From NCBI GenBank assembly GCA_016177925.1, contig JACOUH010000295.1, forward strand, positions 1 through 43,526: a DNA stretch of 43,526 bases, read 5' to 3'. This DNA is from Planctomycetota bacterium. Its GTDB lineage: Bacteria; Planctomycetota; Planctomycetia; Gemmatales; Gemmataceae. Shown one piece after another: positions 15,604 through 24,069 of the stretch (its first letter is position 1; each line of letters starts with the position of its first letter). The position numbers and the translations under genes were made by a program. The notes under the pieces are model-generated. The model had not been told where the DNA came from. It saw only the letters and a program-made list of their open reading frames with translations, and ran no database searches.

Positions 15604-16578
15604 ATGAGAGTCTTATTCCTGAACCGGCCACCCAGTCCGCTGCAGCCCTGGTACGACGATTTCGTAGCGGCGCTTGGCGGGCGATTTCCGGTCGCACTCT
15701 ACGACCCGGCCCGGCCGCTCGCGGACCAACTCCGCGGAGTGGGAGTGGTGATCGATCACGGGGGCTTTGGGGGAGACAGGACATTCCTTGATGCGGCTTT
15801 GCAAGCGGACGTGAAACTGTGGCAAGCCCTGTCGAACGGCGTCGATTACGTCGACCTGGAATACCTGTTGGAAAAGGGGCTGCCGTTGGCCAACACCCCC
15901 GGCCCGTTCAGCGGCATTGCCCTGGCGGAGCACGCGCTGTTCCTGATGCTGGCCCTTGCGAAAAACTATCACGTCAGCCAACGCTGCGTCCGCTCCAAGG
16001 TGTTCTACCAGCCGGCCAATGACGAACTCGAGGGCAAGACCCTGGGCGTGATCGGGCTCGGCGCGAGCGGCCGAGAACTCGCCCGGCGCGCCGGGGCGAT
16101 GGGAATGCGCGTCATGGCCGTCGATGTGGTCGATATTTCGCAGGCGGTCCGCCAGGAATGCCACGTCGAGTTTTTCGCGGACCTGAGCCAATTGGACCGG
16201 GTGCTGGCCGAGTCCGACTACTTATCGCTGCACATCCCGTTGACCAAGGCGACCCGTCACCTTATTGACCGTCGTGCCCTTGGACTGATGAAGCCGACGG
16301 CGGTGTTAATCAACGTCGCCCGGGGGCCGATCGTGGACGAGGCTGCCTTGGTCGAAGCATTACAAGCCGGCCGTATCAAGGGAGCGGGCCTCGACGTGTT
16401 CGAGCACGAACCCTTGGATCCCGAGCACCCGCTTCTGCAAATGGACAACGTGATCGCCACCCAACACGTCGCGGGGACAACGACCGGGACATCGAGGCGG
16501 CGCGGCCAGGCGTGTGCCGAGAATGTGGCCCGCATTGCCCGCGGCCTGCCGGCCCTCCACCTGATTACGTCTGGGTAG
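15604..16578 (+). CDS. D-isomer-specific 2-hydroxyacid dehydrogenase
   Basis: 324 residues from ATG at 15604 (GAGGAA a few bases upstream). NAD-binding GLGASG at 151-156 followed by Asp174 in VMAVDV, which favours NAD(H). The catalytic triad is intact: Arg240 in NVARGPIVDE, Glu269 in FEHEPL and His288 in ATQHVAG. It belongs to the phosphoglycerate/glycerate/hydroxypyruvate dehydrogenase family without a C-terminal ACT domain. It reduces a 2-oxo acid to a D-2-hydroxy acid or the reverse; the substrate is not readable. The stop lies inside the first copy of a 19-bp direct repeat that brackets a palindromic element. Confidence 0.88.
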   Translation: MRVLFLNRPPSPLQPWYDDFVAALGGRFPVALYDPARPLADQLRGVGVVIDHGGFGGDRTFLDAALQADVKLWQALSNGVDYVDLEYLLEKGLPLANTPGPFSGIALAEHALFLMLALAKNYHVSQRCVRSKVFYQPANDELEGKTLGVIGLGASGRELARRAGAMGMRVMAVDVVDISQAVRQECHVEFFADLSQLDRVLAESDYLSLHIPLTKATRHLIDRRALGLMKPTAVLINVARGPIVDEAALVEALQAGRIKGAGLDVFEHEPLDPEHPLLQMDNVIATQHVAGTTTGTSRRRGQACAENVARIARGLPALHLITSG

Positions 16579-16668
16579 CGGGCCAGCCAGACACAAGCCC
16601 GGAGCGCCAGCGACGGGATGTCCCCGCGCTGGCGCTTGGGGCTTGTGTCTACGTCTGGGTAGCGGGCC
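16566..16668. repeat. palindromic element bracketed by a 19-bp direct repeat
   Basis: A palindrome with 22-bp arms (16591-16612 and 16627-16648, two mismatches; ACACAAGCCC and its complement at the ends) is flanked by exact direct repeats TACGTCTGGGTAGCGGGCC at 16566-16584 and 16650-16668. The left repeat contains the last codons and stop of the dehydrogenase. This is the layout of an inserted element with target duplication, or of a slippage duplication. The core sequence recurs in the element at 39668-39768. Confidence 0.85.
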
Positions 16669-16697
16669 TGTAGCGTGAGTGAAAAGGGAGGACTGTC

Positions 16698-17996
16698 GTG
16701 TCCCGTTTATTCCCCTGCCGACCGAAGTGTCCGTTTCTCCCGATTCTCCGCGCTCACCTGACGAGCTGCATGGCCGCTCTGGCAACGGTCCTCCTGATGG
16801 CCGCGCTTGGAACGGCCCTCCTCGGCGACCGCCAACCTGTCGCGGCGGCTCAACCAAGTTCGCCACCCGAGAAAACGAAGGAAACCGCCCAGCCTTTGGC
16901 GGAACGCAAACGCGCCTACCTCCGCCGCGTCCTGTATGCGCGCGAAGACTTGACGGCCTGGCTTGCCGGCAAGGCGTTTCCATTCGCGAAATACGATCCG
17001 GAGCTGGGTTATCTTCATATTGATCGCGATTTCAAGGAAGGGATCGACGGCTCGGTCTGCTCCTATCGGTACGACCGCCGCGGCGCGCGGCGCACCATTG
17101 CCTATGCCGACAAGCCGTGCCGGATCAACACTTACGGCAATAGCTTCACCAGCTGCGAACAGGTCAGCGACGGGGAAACCTGGCAGGAGGTGCTCGCGGC
17201 GCACCTGGGTGAGCCGGTCCGCAACTTCGGAATCGGCGGCTACTCCGTGTACCTGGCCTACCTGCGCATGAAACGAGAGGAGAAGAGGTCGCCAGCCGCG
17301 TACATCCTGTTCAACATCTTCGATGACGATCACTATCGCAATCTGCTCGGCTGGCAGCGGCTCCGCTTCGGGATCAACCGGAAGTCGACCAACCCACCGA
17401 CCCCCTATGTCAGGGTGAATCCCGAGGCGCGCGAACTGGTGGAACACCCGAACCCGTGTCCGACAGCCGACGCCCTTTACAAGCTCTGCGACCTGGACAC
17501 CACGCTCCGGATGTTCCAGAACGATTATTTGCTGGACCGCTACGTACACCGTGAGTTGCAACGGGAACGAGGAGATGCGAAGGCGCCGGCATCGGATTTC
17601 GACGACAAGGAATTAACCCGCCTGGCCCTTTACGCCAGCATGCGGATTGTCGACAAGGTCGAGGAGTTTGCCGCCAAGGAGAAACGCAAGGTCCTTTACG
17701 TCCTTTCTTACAACCCTCAAACCCTCCGTCGCTTCCTCAAGGAGGGCAGCCGCTTCGACCAGTCGTTTGTCGATTTTCTGGACCGCCGCCGTTTGCCCTA
17801 CGTCGATCTTCTGAGGGCTCACGCGGCCGACTACGCCAAGTTTTCCCCGGGCATCGATGCCTACCTGGCGCGCTACTTCATCGGCCACTACAATCCGCTG
17901 GGCAACCACTTCTGCGCATTCGCCATCAAGCAGCAAGTTGTCCGGATGCTGCAACCGCCGCCCCCCGCCTATGCAAAGAACGCACGCGAATTCTAA
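16698..17996 (+). CDS. secreted or membrane-anchored SGNH-hydrolase-like protein
   Basis: 432 residues from a GTG at 16698 (GGGAGGA about 6 bases upstream). The N-terminal hydrophobic segment (about 25-43, then DRQPVAAA) is a signal peptide or anchor. SGNH-type blocks: YGNSFT with the candidate nucleophile Ser149, RNFGIGGYSVY (176-184) and GHYNPLGNHF (396-405) with the candidate catalytic His397 (His404 alternatively). This points to an esterase or acetyl-transfer fold acting on a secreted glycan or lipid. The canonical GDS Asp is replaced by Asn, so activity is uncertain. No operon partner: the next gene is convergent. Confidence 0.6.
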   Translation: MSRLFPCRPKCPFLPILRAHLTSCMAALATVLLMAALGTALLGDRQPVAAAQPSSPPEKTKETAQPLAERKRAYLRRVLYAREDLTAWLAGKAFPFAKYDPELGYLHIDRDFKEGIDGSVCSYRYDRRGARRTIAYADKPCRINTYGNSFTSCEQVSDGETWQEVLAAHLGEPVRNFGIGGYSVYLAYLRMKREEKRSPAAYILFNIFDDDHYRNLLGWQRLRFGINRKSTNPPTPYVRVNPEARELVEHPNPCPTADALYKLCDLDTTLRMFQNDYLLDRYVHRELQRERGDAKAPASDFDDKELTRLALYASMRIVDKVEEFAAKEKRKVLYVLSYNPQTLRRFLKEGSRFDQSFVDFLDRRRLPYVDLLRAHAADYAKFSPGIDAYLARYFIGHYNPLGNHFCAFAIKQQVVRMLQPPPPAYAKNAREF

Positions 17997-18273
17997 GAGG
18001 CGCTAACACGTTGTCTCCCTCCTGTTCCCGGTCCGGCAACCTACTCCGGCCTCGTCAACCTATCATCGAGCCGTTCCGGCTCCCCCGGTCAAGGAAATCC
18101 CCAACAGCGGTCCAGGCTCGCCCAGAATGGCAGGCTGCCCCACGCTGGCTGGAGATCTCGCCTCTTTGCGCCGGCGACCACGCAGCCATCGCGTCCAGAA
18201 GTTCGCCCCTTGGGCTCCGGCGGACCTGCCGGCGTGTCCCTCCTGGCGCACCCCGCGCGTCTGGCGAGCAGGG
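17997..18273. other. intergenic region between convergent genes, nothing recognised
   Basis: 277 bases between the SGNH-like gene and the cyclase-like gene. Frames here are not convincing, and no palindrome of the dispersed families, T-run terminator or RNA gene was found. Confidence 0.4.
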
Positions 18274-19431
18274 TCATTTCCTGCCCAGCGGCTGCGGCCC
18301 GGGAATTTCGCCGCAAGCGTGCAAAGCCAGGACGGCGAAGGCCGTGCCGGCGTTGGCAATGCGGTGCTGCGTGTGCCAGGCCTGCGACGGCGTAAACCAG
18401 CGGCCACTCTCACGTTGATGGCTCTTGAGCCAGGCGACGCCGCGCCGGAGCCGCGGGTCGGCCGCCGGCACCCCCGCCTGCCGCAGCACGTACATCACCA
18501 GCCCGGTGGCATAGCCGTCGCTCGCCAGGGACGATCGGTAGACCTTGTCCCGGCCGACGTAGACGAGGAACTCGTGGCCGTGGCCCTTCTCCGCCCGCGC
18601 CTTCCGTCCTGCCTCCGTTTGCCGGCGGGGATCGTTCGAGTTGTCCACCAGGCTGGCCAGGGACCAACCGCCGTCCGGCCGCTGCGCCGTCTTCAATTCC
18701 AAGAGGGTTTGTTCCTTTTCTTTCGGGGTCACCAAGTCCTCGACGTGCAGGCTGGCCCACAGCAGCATGGCTTGGTGGTGCAAACTGGTCGGGGGATGAG
18801 CCTTGAGGAACTTGCGAACGCCGGCCAGGCCTTTCCGGGCCGCTTCCGTGCGGGCGTAGCCGTCGGGCGCCAGGCCGACACTCAGGGCGGCGAGGGTGAC
18901 CCCATAATGCTCCTCGATTTTCCGAGGCGGCGTATCGCGGAACGGCCATTCCCAGCTCCCGTCCGGCCTTTGCAGCGTCCACATGCGGTCGAGTTCCTGC
19001 CGGGTGCGGGGATGCAGCTTGCCGGTGGTGGCGCGGTCGTGAAACGCCAGGGCAGCGGCCACCTCGATGACGACGGCCGACACCCCGTCCTTGGGCAGGC
19101 TGGGCTCTCCCTCCAGTCGGTGCTCGACGATGGTTTCAAAGAACCGGCGCACCTCGGGCGGTTCCGGGGATACGGCGGCCAGGAAGGGCCGGGCCATCAA
19201 GTACGGGGGCAGCGTGTGGCAGGCGGCACACTTGCGTGTTTTCTGCCAGTGCAGGGCAGCGGTATCCAGCGAACGGGCGGCCTGCTTTAGCGAAAACGCA
19301 CGGGCCAGGGGTTCGTCAGCAACGAGGGGCGGGGGCGCCGGCACGTTGGCAAGCGTCAGGCCTTCGTCGGCGCTGGCGGAGGCAGTCAGGGTCAGCACAA
19401 CGGCGAAAAGGAAACACGATGAGGTCCGCAT
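18274..19431 (-). CDS. secreted prenyltransferase/squalene-hopene-cyclase-like barrel protein with heme motif
   Basis: 385 residues from the ATG at 19431 (GGAGG 9 bases upstream), starting with a signal peptide (SSCFLFAVVLTLTASASA). A CAACH motif (68-72) suggests covalent c-type heme. The rest is an alpha/alpha barrel of the terpene cyclase/prenyltransferase type, with QW-like repeats QRPDGSWEWPF, AQRPDGGWSLASL and HQRESGRWFT and segments such as GYATGLVMYVLRQAGV. The catalytic DxDD of hopene cyclases is not seen, so cyclisation of a terpene is not supported. Similar proteins accompany PSCyt/DUF1501 genes in planctomycetes; the role is unknown. Upstream is a perfect 39-bp palindrome. Confidence 0.7.
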   Translation of the reverse strand: MRTSSCFLFAVVLTLTASASADEGLTLANVPAPPPLVADEPLARAFSLKQAARSLDTAALHWQKTRKCAACHTLPPYLMARPFLAAVSPEPPEVRRFFETIVEHRLEGEPSLPKDGVSAVVIEVAAALAFHDRATTGKLHPRTRQELDRMWTLQRPDGSWEWPFRDTPPRKIEEHYGVTLAALSVGLAPDGYARTEAARKGLAGVRKFLKAHPPTSLHHQAMLLWASLHVEDLVTPKEKEQTLLELKTAQRPDGGWSLASLVDNSNDPRRQTEAGRKARAEKGHGHEFLVYVGRDKVYRSSLASDGYATGLVMYVLRQAGVPAADPRLRRGVAWLKSHQRESGRWFTPSQAWHTQHRIANAGTAFAVLALHACGEIPGPQPLGRK

Positions 19432-19465
19432 CTCACTCATCCTCCTCAATAGCTGCACGCAAGGA

Positions 19466-19504
19466 GGAAAGTAGTCAACGCGCTCCGCGCGTTGACTACT
19501 TTCC
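19466..19504. repeat. perfect short palindrome
   Basis: Perfect 17-bp arms (GGAAAGTAGTCAACGCG and its complement) around a 5-base loop. It lies 35 bases upstream of the cyclase-like gene start, in the divergent intergenic region with the GH43-like gene, so it could also be an operator or a leader hairpin. Confidence 0.85.
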
Positions 19505-19660
19505 CCAAACCGAGGAGCTAGTTAGTCTGCCACGTCGGCGGACGGTCCGCAAGGGCTTGCGGGCGGCAAGGCTCGAGAATCCGGTTGTGTTTGCAGGCCG
19601 GCCGCCCGTCTGTTACCTTGTCCGTGTCTCGGGGTCAAACGCGGAGGGAGGAATCAAGCC

Positions 19661-20674
19661 GTGCGCCTTGGGAACTACCACCGTTTGCGAGCAAGGGTCG
19701 TTGTCCTCTCTCTGATCGTGCTGACGGCTTCACACGCTGCGGGGCCGAAGCACGCGGCCAACCCGGTTTTGACACCCGGCCCGGCCGCCTGGGAGGCACA
19801 GAATGTGCTCCACTGCTCGATCATCCGCGACGACAAGGGTTACAAGCTTTACTACACGGGAGAGGCGGCGCCGGGATATGCCTTCCGCTCGATCGGTGTC
19901 GCCCTCTCCCAGGACGGCATTCGGTGGAAGAAGCACGCGGGCAATCCGGTCATCTTCCCCAGCCGCGACATCAAGTCCGGCGAGTTTGACAATGTGCATT
20001 GCCATATCCCCACCATTCTCTATCGCCGTGAAGGCAAGCCGCGCTACCAGATGTGGTACTCCGGCTACCAGAACAACGGCGGCAACCGCATCGGGTATGC
20101 CCACTCCGACGACGGCCTGCACTGGGTGCGGCACCCCAGGCCTGTGCTTGGCTTCGGCAAGCCCGGCGACTTCGACGACGGTGGACTGCGCGGCCCCAAT
20201 GTCATCATCCACCCGGAAACCGGCGCGTACTGGATGTACTACAACGGCACGCGACCGGGCCAGCACTACGGCCCCACCGGCCTGGCCGTCTCCAAGGATG
20301 GTATCCACTGGGAGAAACGCGGGAAACTGTCCGCGGACGAATCGCGGCTCTTGTACGGCGAGGTGGTTTATGACCCGAAGGCCAAGCAGTTCCGTATGTG
20401 GCATGACCGCGGGCCAGCGATTACCTATGCGGTGTCGCGCGACGGAGTCCGCTGGCAGGACCTTGATGGGCCGCCCCTCATCCAGCCGGACAAACCCTAT
20501 GACCGAGGGTACTGCCAGGGGCCCTCGGTGATCTACCAGGCCGAGTCGAAGTCGTATTTCGTCTACTACAACGGGGCCGCCGCCGGTTATCCCGCCACGG
20601 AGCGGGTCACCATCAATTTGGCCGTCTTTCCCGCCGCGGACCTGGAAAAACTCCGCCTGCTGCCCGCCCGATGA
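19661..20674 (+). CDS. secreted five-bladed propeller glycosidase-like protein (GH43/GH32/GH130-like)
   Basis: 337 residues from a GTG at 19661 (GGGAGGA 8 bases upstream) with a signal peptide (VVVLSLIVLTASHAAG). Repeated blade motifs are typical of these families: YKLYYTGE, IGVALSQDGIRWKKH, YQMWYSGYQNNGG, IGYAHSDDGLHWVRH, YWMYYNGT, GLAVSKDGIHWEKRG, YFVYYNGAA. The likely substrate is a glycan or oligosaccharide outside the cytoplasm. I cannot assign the catalytic acids with certainty, and some such planctomycete proteins may be binding proteins only. It is followed 95 bases later by an NHL propeller gene on the same strand. Confidence 0.7.
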   Translation: MRLGNYHRLRARVVVLSLIVLTASHAAGPKHAANPVLTPGPAAWEAQNVLHCSIIRDDKGYKLYYTGEAAPGYAFRSIGVALSQDGIRWKKHAGNPVIFPSRDIKSGEFDNVHCHIPTILYRREGKPRYQMWYSGYQNNGGNRIGYAHSDDGLHWVRHPRPVLGFGKPGDFDDGGLRGPNVIIHPETGAYWMYYNGTRPGQHYGPTGLAVSKDGIHWEKRGKLSADESRLLYGEVVYDPKAKQFRMWHDRGPAITYAVSRDGVRWQDLDGPPLIQPDKPYDRGYCQGPSVIYQAESKSYFVYYNGAAAGYPATERVTINLAVFPAADLEKLRLLPAR

Positions 20675-20768
20675 CAGGCCTAGTGCATGGCGGAAGCGGC
20701 ACGAGTCGGATGCAACCCAAGCGTGAAGGCTCCTCGTTCTCGTTTCCCTGCGGAAAGGACAGCTTCGT

Positions 20769-21794
20769 ATGACTTGCAGCCAGCACACCATTGCCCGGGC
20801 GTTTCTCTTCCTGGCCGTCTTCCTGGCGGTTCCCTCCGCTCTCGCCGCCGACCACCCGAGCTATTCCCTCGAAGAAACCATCGTCGAATACGACGTGGAC
20901 CCCTCCTGGCCGAAACGGCCCGCCGACGTCAAGCCGTTCGGCTGGGTCTCGGGGATGGCGATCGACGACAAGGAACAGATCTGGCTTTTCACCAAGGGCC
21001 CGGACCCCGTCCAGGTCTACACGACCGACGGCAAGTTTGTGCGGACCTGGGGTAAGGGCCAGTTCGTCGAGCCGCACCACCTCCGCATCGATCCGAGCGG
21101 CAACATCTGGGTCGCCGACTTCGGCCTGCACGTCGTTCAGAAGTACACCCCGGAGGGGAAGCTGCTCCTGACGCTGGGCACCCGCGGCCAGCCCGGCACC
21201 GACCGGGCGCACTTCGACAAGCCGACCGACATGGCGATCACCAAGGCGGGCGACATCTTCGTGACCGACGGCTACGGCAACCGGCGCGTGGTCCACTTTG
21301 ACAAGAACGGGAGGTTTGTCAGGGAGTGGGGCGGCTACGGCTCGAAGCCCGGGCAGTTCGTCCTCCCCCATGCGATCGTGGTCGATTCCAAGGGGAAACT
21401 GTACGTGGCTGACCGCAACAGCGCCCGCATCCAGGTCTTCGACCAGGCGGGCAAGGTCCTCGACCAGTGGTCGAACCTGATTATGCCCTGGGGCATGAGT
21501 GTCACCGCGAAGGATGACCTCTGGGTCTGTGGCTCGTCTCCCCACTGGTGGTATCGCAACGGGAAATATCCCGAGATCAAGGACCAGTTATTCATGCGCT
21601 TCTCGCCGGCCGGCAAGGTGCGGCAAGTGTGGACGATTCCGCTGGCGGTCAAGGGCAAGGAGAAACCGGGCGATGGCATCGGCGTCCACTGCATCGTCCA
21701 GGACTCCAAGAAAAACCTCTACGTGGGCGACATCTACGGCGAGCGGGCCCAGAAGTTCGTCCCTGTCGCCAAGAGGCCAAAAGGCGAAAAGTAA
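20769..21794 (+). CDS. secreted NHL-repeat six-bladed beta-propeller protein
   Basis: 341 residues from ATG at 20769 (AAAGGAC upstream) with a signal peptide (ARAFLFLAVFLAVPSALA). NHL repeats are seen as PHHLRIDPSGNIWVADFG, KPTDMAITKAGDIFVTDGYG, LPHAIVVDSKGKLYVADRNS and HCIVQDSKKNLYVGDIYG. It resembles the lyase half of peptidylglycine alpha-amidating enzyme and other NHL propellers, but no metal-binding His set is evident, so a binding role is equally likely. It lies between the GH43-like gene and the PSCyt/PSD1 gene, and may be transcribed with the latter. Confidence 0.75.
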   Translation: MTCSQHTIARAFLFLAVFLAVPSALAADHPSYSLEETIVEYDVDPSWPKRPADVKPFGWVSGMAIDDKEQIWLFTKGPDPVQVYTTDGKFVRTWGKGQFVEPHHLRIDPSGNIWVADFGLHVVQKYTPEGKLLLTLGTRGQPGTDRAHFDKPTDMAITKAGDIFVTDGYGNRRVVHFDKNGRFVREWGGYGSKPGQFVLPHAIVVDSKGKLYVADRNSARIQVFDQAGKVLDQWSNLIMPWGMSVTAKDDLWVCGSSPHWWYRNGKYPEIKDQLFMRFSPAGKVRQVWTIPLAVKGKEKPGDGIGVHCIVQDSKKNLYVGDIYGERAQKFVPVAKRPKGEK

Positions 21795-21888
21795 CAAGGG
21801 TCGCGCCAGCTTCTTCGGCCCTGCTCTCCTCGCCCTCAGGAGTGCCATCCGTTTCGGCTCGCTTGTTGCACAGTGATGAGGAAGACGC

Positions 21889-23814
21889 ATGAGCTGCTCG
21901 ATTCGCGCCGCCTGGGCCCGGCTGACGCCCGGCCTGGTCGCGCTGGCCGTCCTGACGGGTCCGGGCCGGGCGCAGACGCCGAAGAAGGTGGACTTCGCCC
22001 ACGACGTCCTGCCGCTGCTCAAGGCCCGCTGTGCCGAGTGCCATACCAACGGCAAGTACAAGGGCTCCTTCTCCCTCGACACCCGCGCCGACGTACTCAA
22101 GAAGAAAGCCGTCGTCCCCGGCAAGAGCGGTGACAGCGAACTCATCAAGCGCGTCACCAGCGCCGACAAGGACGTGCGCATGCCGGCCAAGGGAGAGCCG
22201 CTGTCCGCGAAAGAGGTTGTGCTGCTGCGGGCCTGGATCGACCAAGGCTTCGCCTGGGAGGATGGCTTCTCCTTCAAGGTCGCCGACTACGTCCCCCCGC
22301 TCAAGCCGCGCCGGCCGACGCTGCCGCCCGCCCGTAACGGCCGTGAGCATCCCATCGACCGCATTATTGACGCCTATTTCGCACGGCACAAGGTTCAATC
22401 TCCCGCTCCCCTGGACGACACGGCCTTCGTCCGCCGGGTCTACCTCGACCTGATCGGCGTGCTGCCGGCCCCCAAGGAAGTCGATGCCTTCCTCGCGGAC
22501 GGCAGCGCCGACAAGCGCGGGCGTCTCGTCCGCAGGCTGCTGGACGACAACCGCTCTTACGCCGAGCACTGGCTGACGTTCTGGAACGACCTGCTGCGCA
22601 ACGACTACGCCGGCACGGGCTATATCGACGGCGGCCGCAAGCAGATCAGCGCCTGGCTCTACTCGTCCCTGCTGGACAACAAGCCCTACGACCAGTTCGT
22701 GCGCCAACTCATCAGCCCGACGCCGGAGTCGGAGGGGTTCATCAAGGGCATCAAGTGGCGCGGCAACGTCAACGCCAGCCAGGTGCAGGAACTGCAATTC
22801 TCCCAGAACGTGTCGCAGGTCTTTTTCGGTATCAACATGAAGTGCGCCTCGTGCCACGACAGCTTCATCGACAAGTGGAAGCTCGCTGATGCCTACGGCC
22901 TGGCTGCGATCATCGCCGACAAGGAGATGCAGATCTACCGCTGCGACAAGCCGACCGGCCGCAAGGCCAGCCCGCGTTTCGTCTTCCCCGAGCTGGGGAC
23001 GATTGACGCGGCCCAGCCGAAGGCGAAGCGGCTGGAACAGGTCGCCCGCCTGGTGACGCATCCCGACAACGGCCGCTTCCCGCGCACCATCGCCAACCGC
23101 CTCTGGCAGCGGCTGATGGGCCGCGGCCTCGTCCACCCGGTGGACGTGATGGCCAACCGGCCGTGGAACGACGACCTGCTTGACTACCTCGGCGTCTACC
23201 TCGCCGATCAGCAGTACGACCTGAAGAAGCTGCTGGAACACATCGTCACGTCGCGCGCCTACCAGTCGCGGCCGGCGCCGGTCAAGGCCGAGTCGTCCGG
23301 CGAGGACTACGTCTTCCGCGGGCCGGAGGTGCGGCGGATGACGGCCGAGCAGTTCCTCGACGCCGTGTGGATGCTGACGAAGACCGCCCCGGCGAAGGCA
23401 GCCGCCCCCGTGCGCCTGCCGGAGTTCGACAGCACGGTGCCGGCGGAGCGCCGCTTCGTCCGCGCCGCGCTGGTCCATGCCGATGGCCTGATGCGCGCGC
23501 TCGGCCGGCCCAACCGTGAGCAGGTCGTGACCACGCGGCCCGACCAGCTGACGACGCTGGAGGCGCTGGAGCTGTCCAACGGGCAGATCCTCACCGACCT
23601 GATGAACCGCGGTGCGGCCAACCTGCTGAAGGAGAAGTCGAAGGAGCCGGACGAGCGAATCGAGGACGTCTACCGGCGGGCACTGTGCCGCAAGCCGACG
23701 GCGGACGAGTTGGCCGCGGCGCGCGACCTCCTCGGCTCGCCGGTAACGGCGGAGGGGGTCGCGGACCTGCTCTGGGCGGTGGTGATGCTGCCGGAGTTTC
23801 AGTTGATCCGGTAG
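21889..23814 (+). CDS. PSCyt1-PSCyt2(DUF1549)-PSD1(DUF1553) planctomycete protein
   Basis: 641 residues from ATG at 21889 (GAGGAAG upstream) with a signal peptide ending near residue 29 (TGPGRAQ). First a cytochrome-c-like domain with CAECH (48-52), then DUF1549 with CASCH (319-323) after LLDNKPYDQFVRQL, and finally DUF1553 (NRLWQRLMGRGLVHPVDVMA, DYLGVYLADQQYDLKKLLEH, RRMTAEQFLDAVWMLT, EDVYRRALCRKPTADELAA). This architecture is nearly limited to planctomycetes and verrucomicrobia, where it pairs with DUF1501 proteins; a heme-based role in periplasmic carbohydrate breakdown is suspected but unproven. The DUF1501 partner follows after two small inserted genes. At 641 residues it is short for the class, which often exceeds 800. 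Confidence 0.9.
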   Translation: MSCSIRAAWARLTPGLVALAVLTGPGRAQTPKKVDFAHDVLPLLKARCAECHTNGKYKGSFSLDTRADVLKKKAVVPGKSGDSELIKRVTSADKDVRMPAKGEPLSAKEVVLLRAWIDQGFAWEDGFSFKVADYVPPLKPRRPTLPPARNGREHPIDRIIDAYFARHKVQSPAPLDDTAFVRRVYLDLIGVLPAPKEVDAFLADGSADKRGRLVRRLLDDNRSYAEHWLTFWNDLLRNDYAGTGYIDGGRKQISAWLYSSLLDNKPYDQFVRQLISPTPESEGFIKGIKWRGNVNASQVQELQFSQNVSQVFFGINMKCASCHDSFIDKWKLADAYGLAAIIADKEMQIYRCDKPTGRKASPRFVFPELGTIDAAQPKAKRLEQVARLVTHPDNGRFPRTIANRLWQRLMGRGLVHPVDVMANRPWNDDLLDYLGVYLADQQYDLKKLLEHIVTSRAYQSRPAPVKAESSGEDYVFRGPEVRRMTAEQFLDAVWMLTKTAPAKAAAPVRLPEFDSTVPAERRFVRAALVHADGLMRALGRPNREQVVTTRPDQLTTLEALELSNGQILTDLMNRGAANLLKEKSKEPDERIEDVYRRALCRKPTADELAAARDLLGSPVTAEGVADLLWAVVMLPEFQLIR

Positions 23815-23838
23815 AATAGATCCGGAAAGGAGGCAGTC

Positions 23839-24069
23839 ATGATCGAACTGACCGAACAGCAACGGCAGGAACTGTCCGCGTCCGAGCCCTACGTGATAGA
23901 CCCCCAGACGCGGGAGGAGTACGTGCTGGTTCGCCGGGCCGTGTACGAACGGCTGCGCGCGCTCGTGGAGGACGACACGGTCCTCGCCACCGGCGAACTG
24001 GTGGACCGGATCATGGCCGAGGACGACGCCAACGACCCGACGCTGGAGAGCAATTTGTATGAACGATGA
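23839..24069 (+). CDS. small antitoxin-like protein
   Basis: 76 residues with a strong AAAGGAGG 5 bases before the ATG. Sequence features: IELTEQQRQEL, DPQTREEYVLVRRAVYERLR, then an acidic tail. In planctomycetes, proteins of this look are common and often sit next to small toxin-like or unknown genes (from memory, not checked). It starts 24 bases after the PSD1 gene and its end overlaps the next gene by 11 bases (ATG inside its last codons). So it sits inside the PSCyt/PSD1-DUF1501 operon and is translationally coupled. A regulatory or toxin-antitoxin role is inference. A C-terminal fragment of what may be the same family lies at 1874-2005. Confidence 0.65.
   Translation: MIELTEQQRQELSASEPYVIDPQTREEYVLVRRAVYERLRALVEDDTVLATGELVDRIMAEDDANDPTLESNLYER

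Noticed and set aside
18127..19290. Plus-strand frame opposite the cyclase-like gene
   Set aside because: The minus strand has a signal peptide, CxxCH and QW-like repeats; the plus-strand frame shows none.
21649..23862. A 737-residue minus-strand frame opposite the PSCyt/PSD1 gene
   Set aside because: It has no recognisable domain, is Arg/Leu/Val-biased as antisense frames of high-GC genes are, and the plus strand encodes a well-matched protein with two heme motifs.
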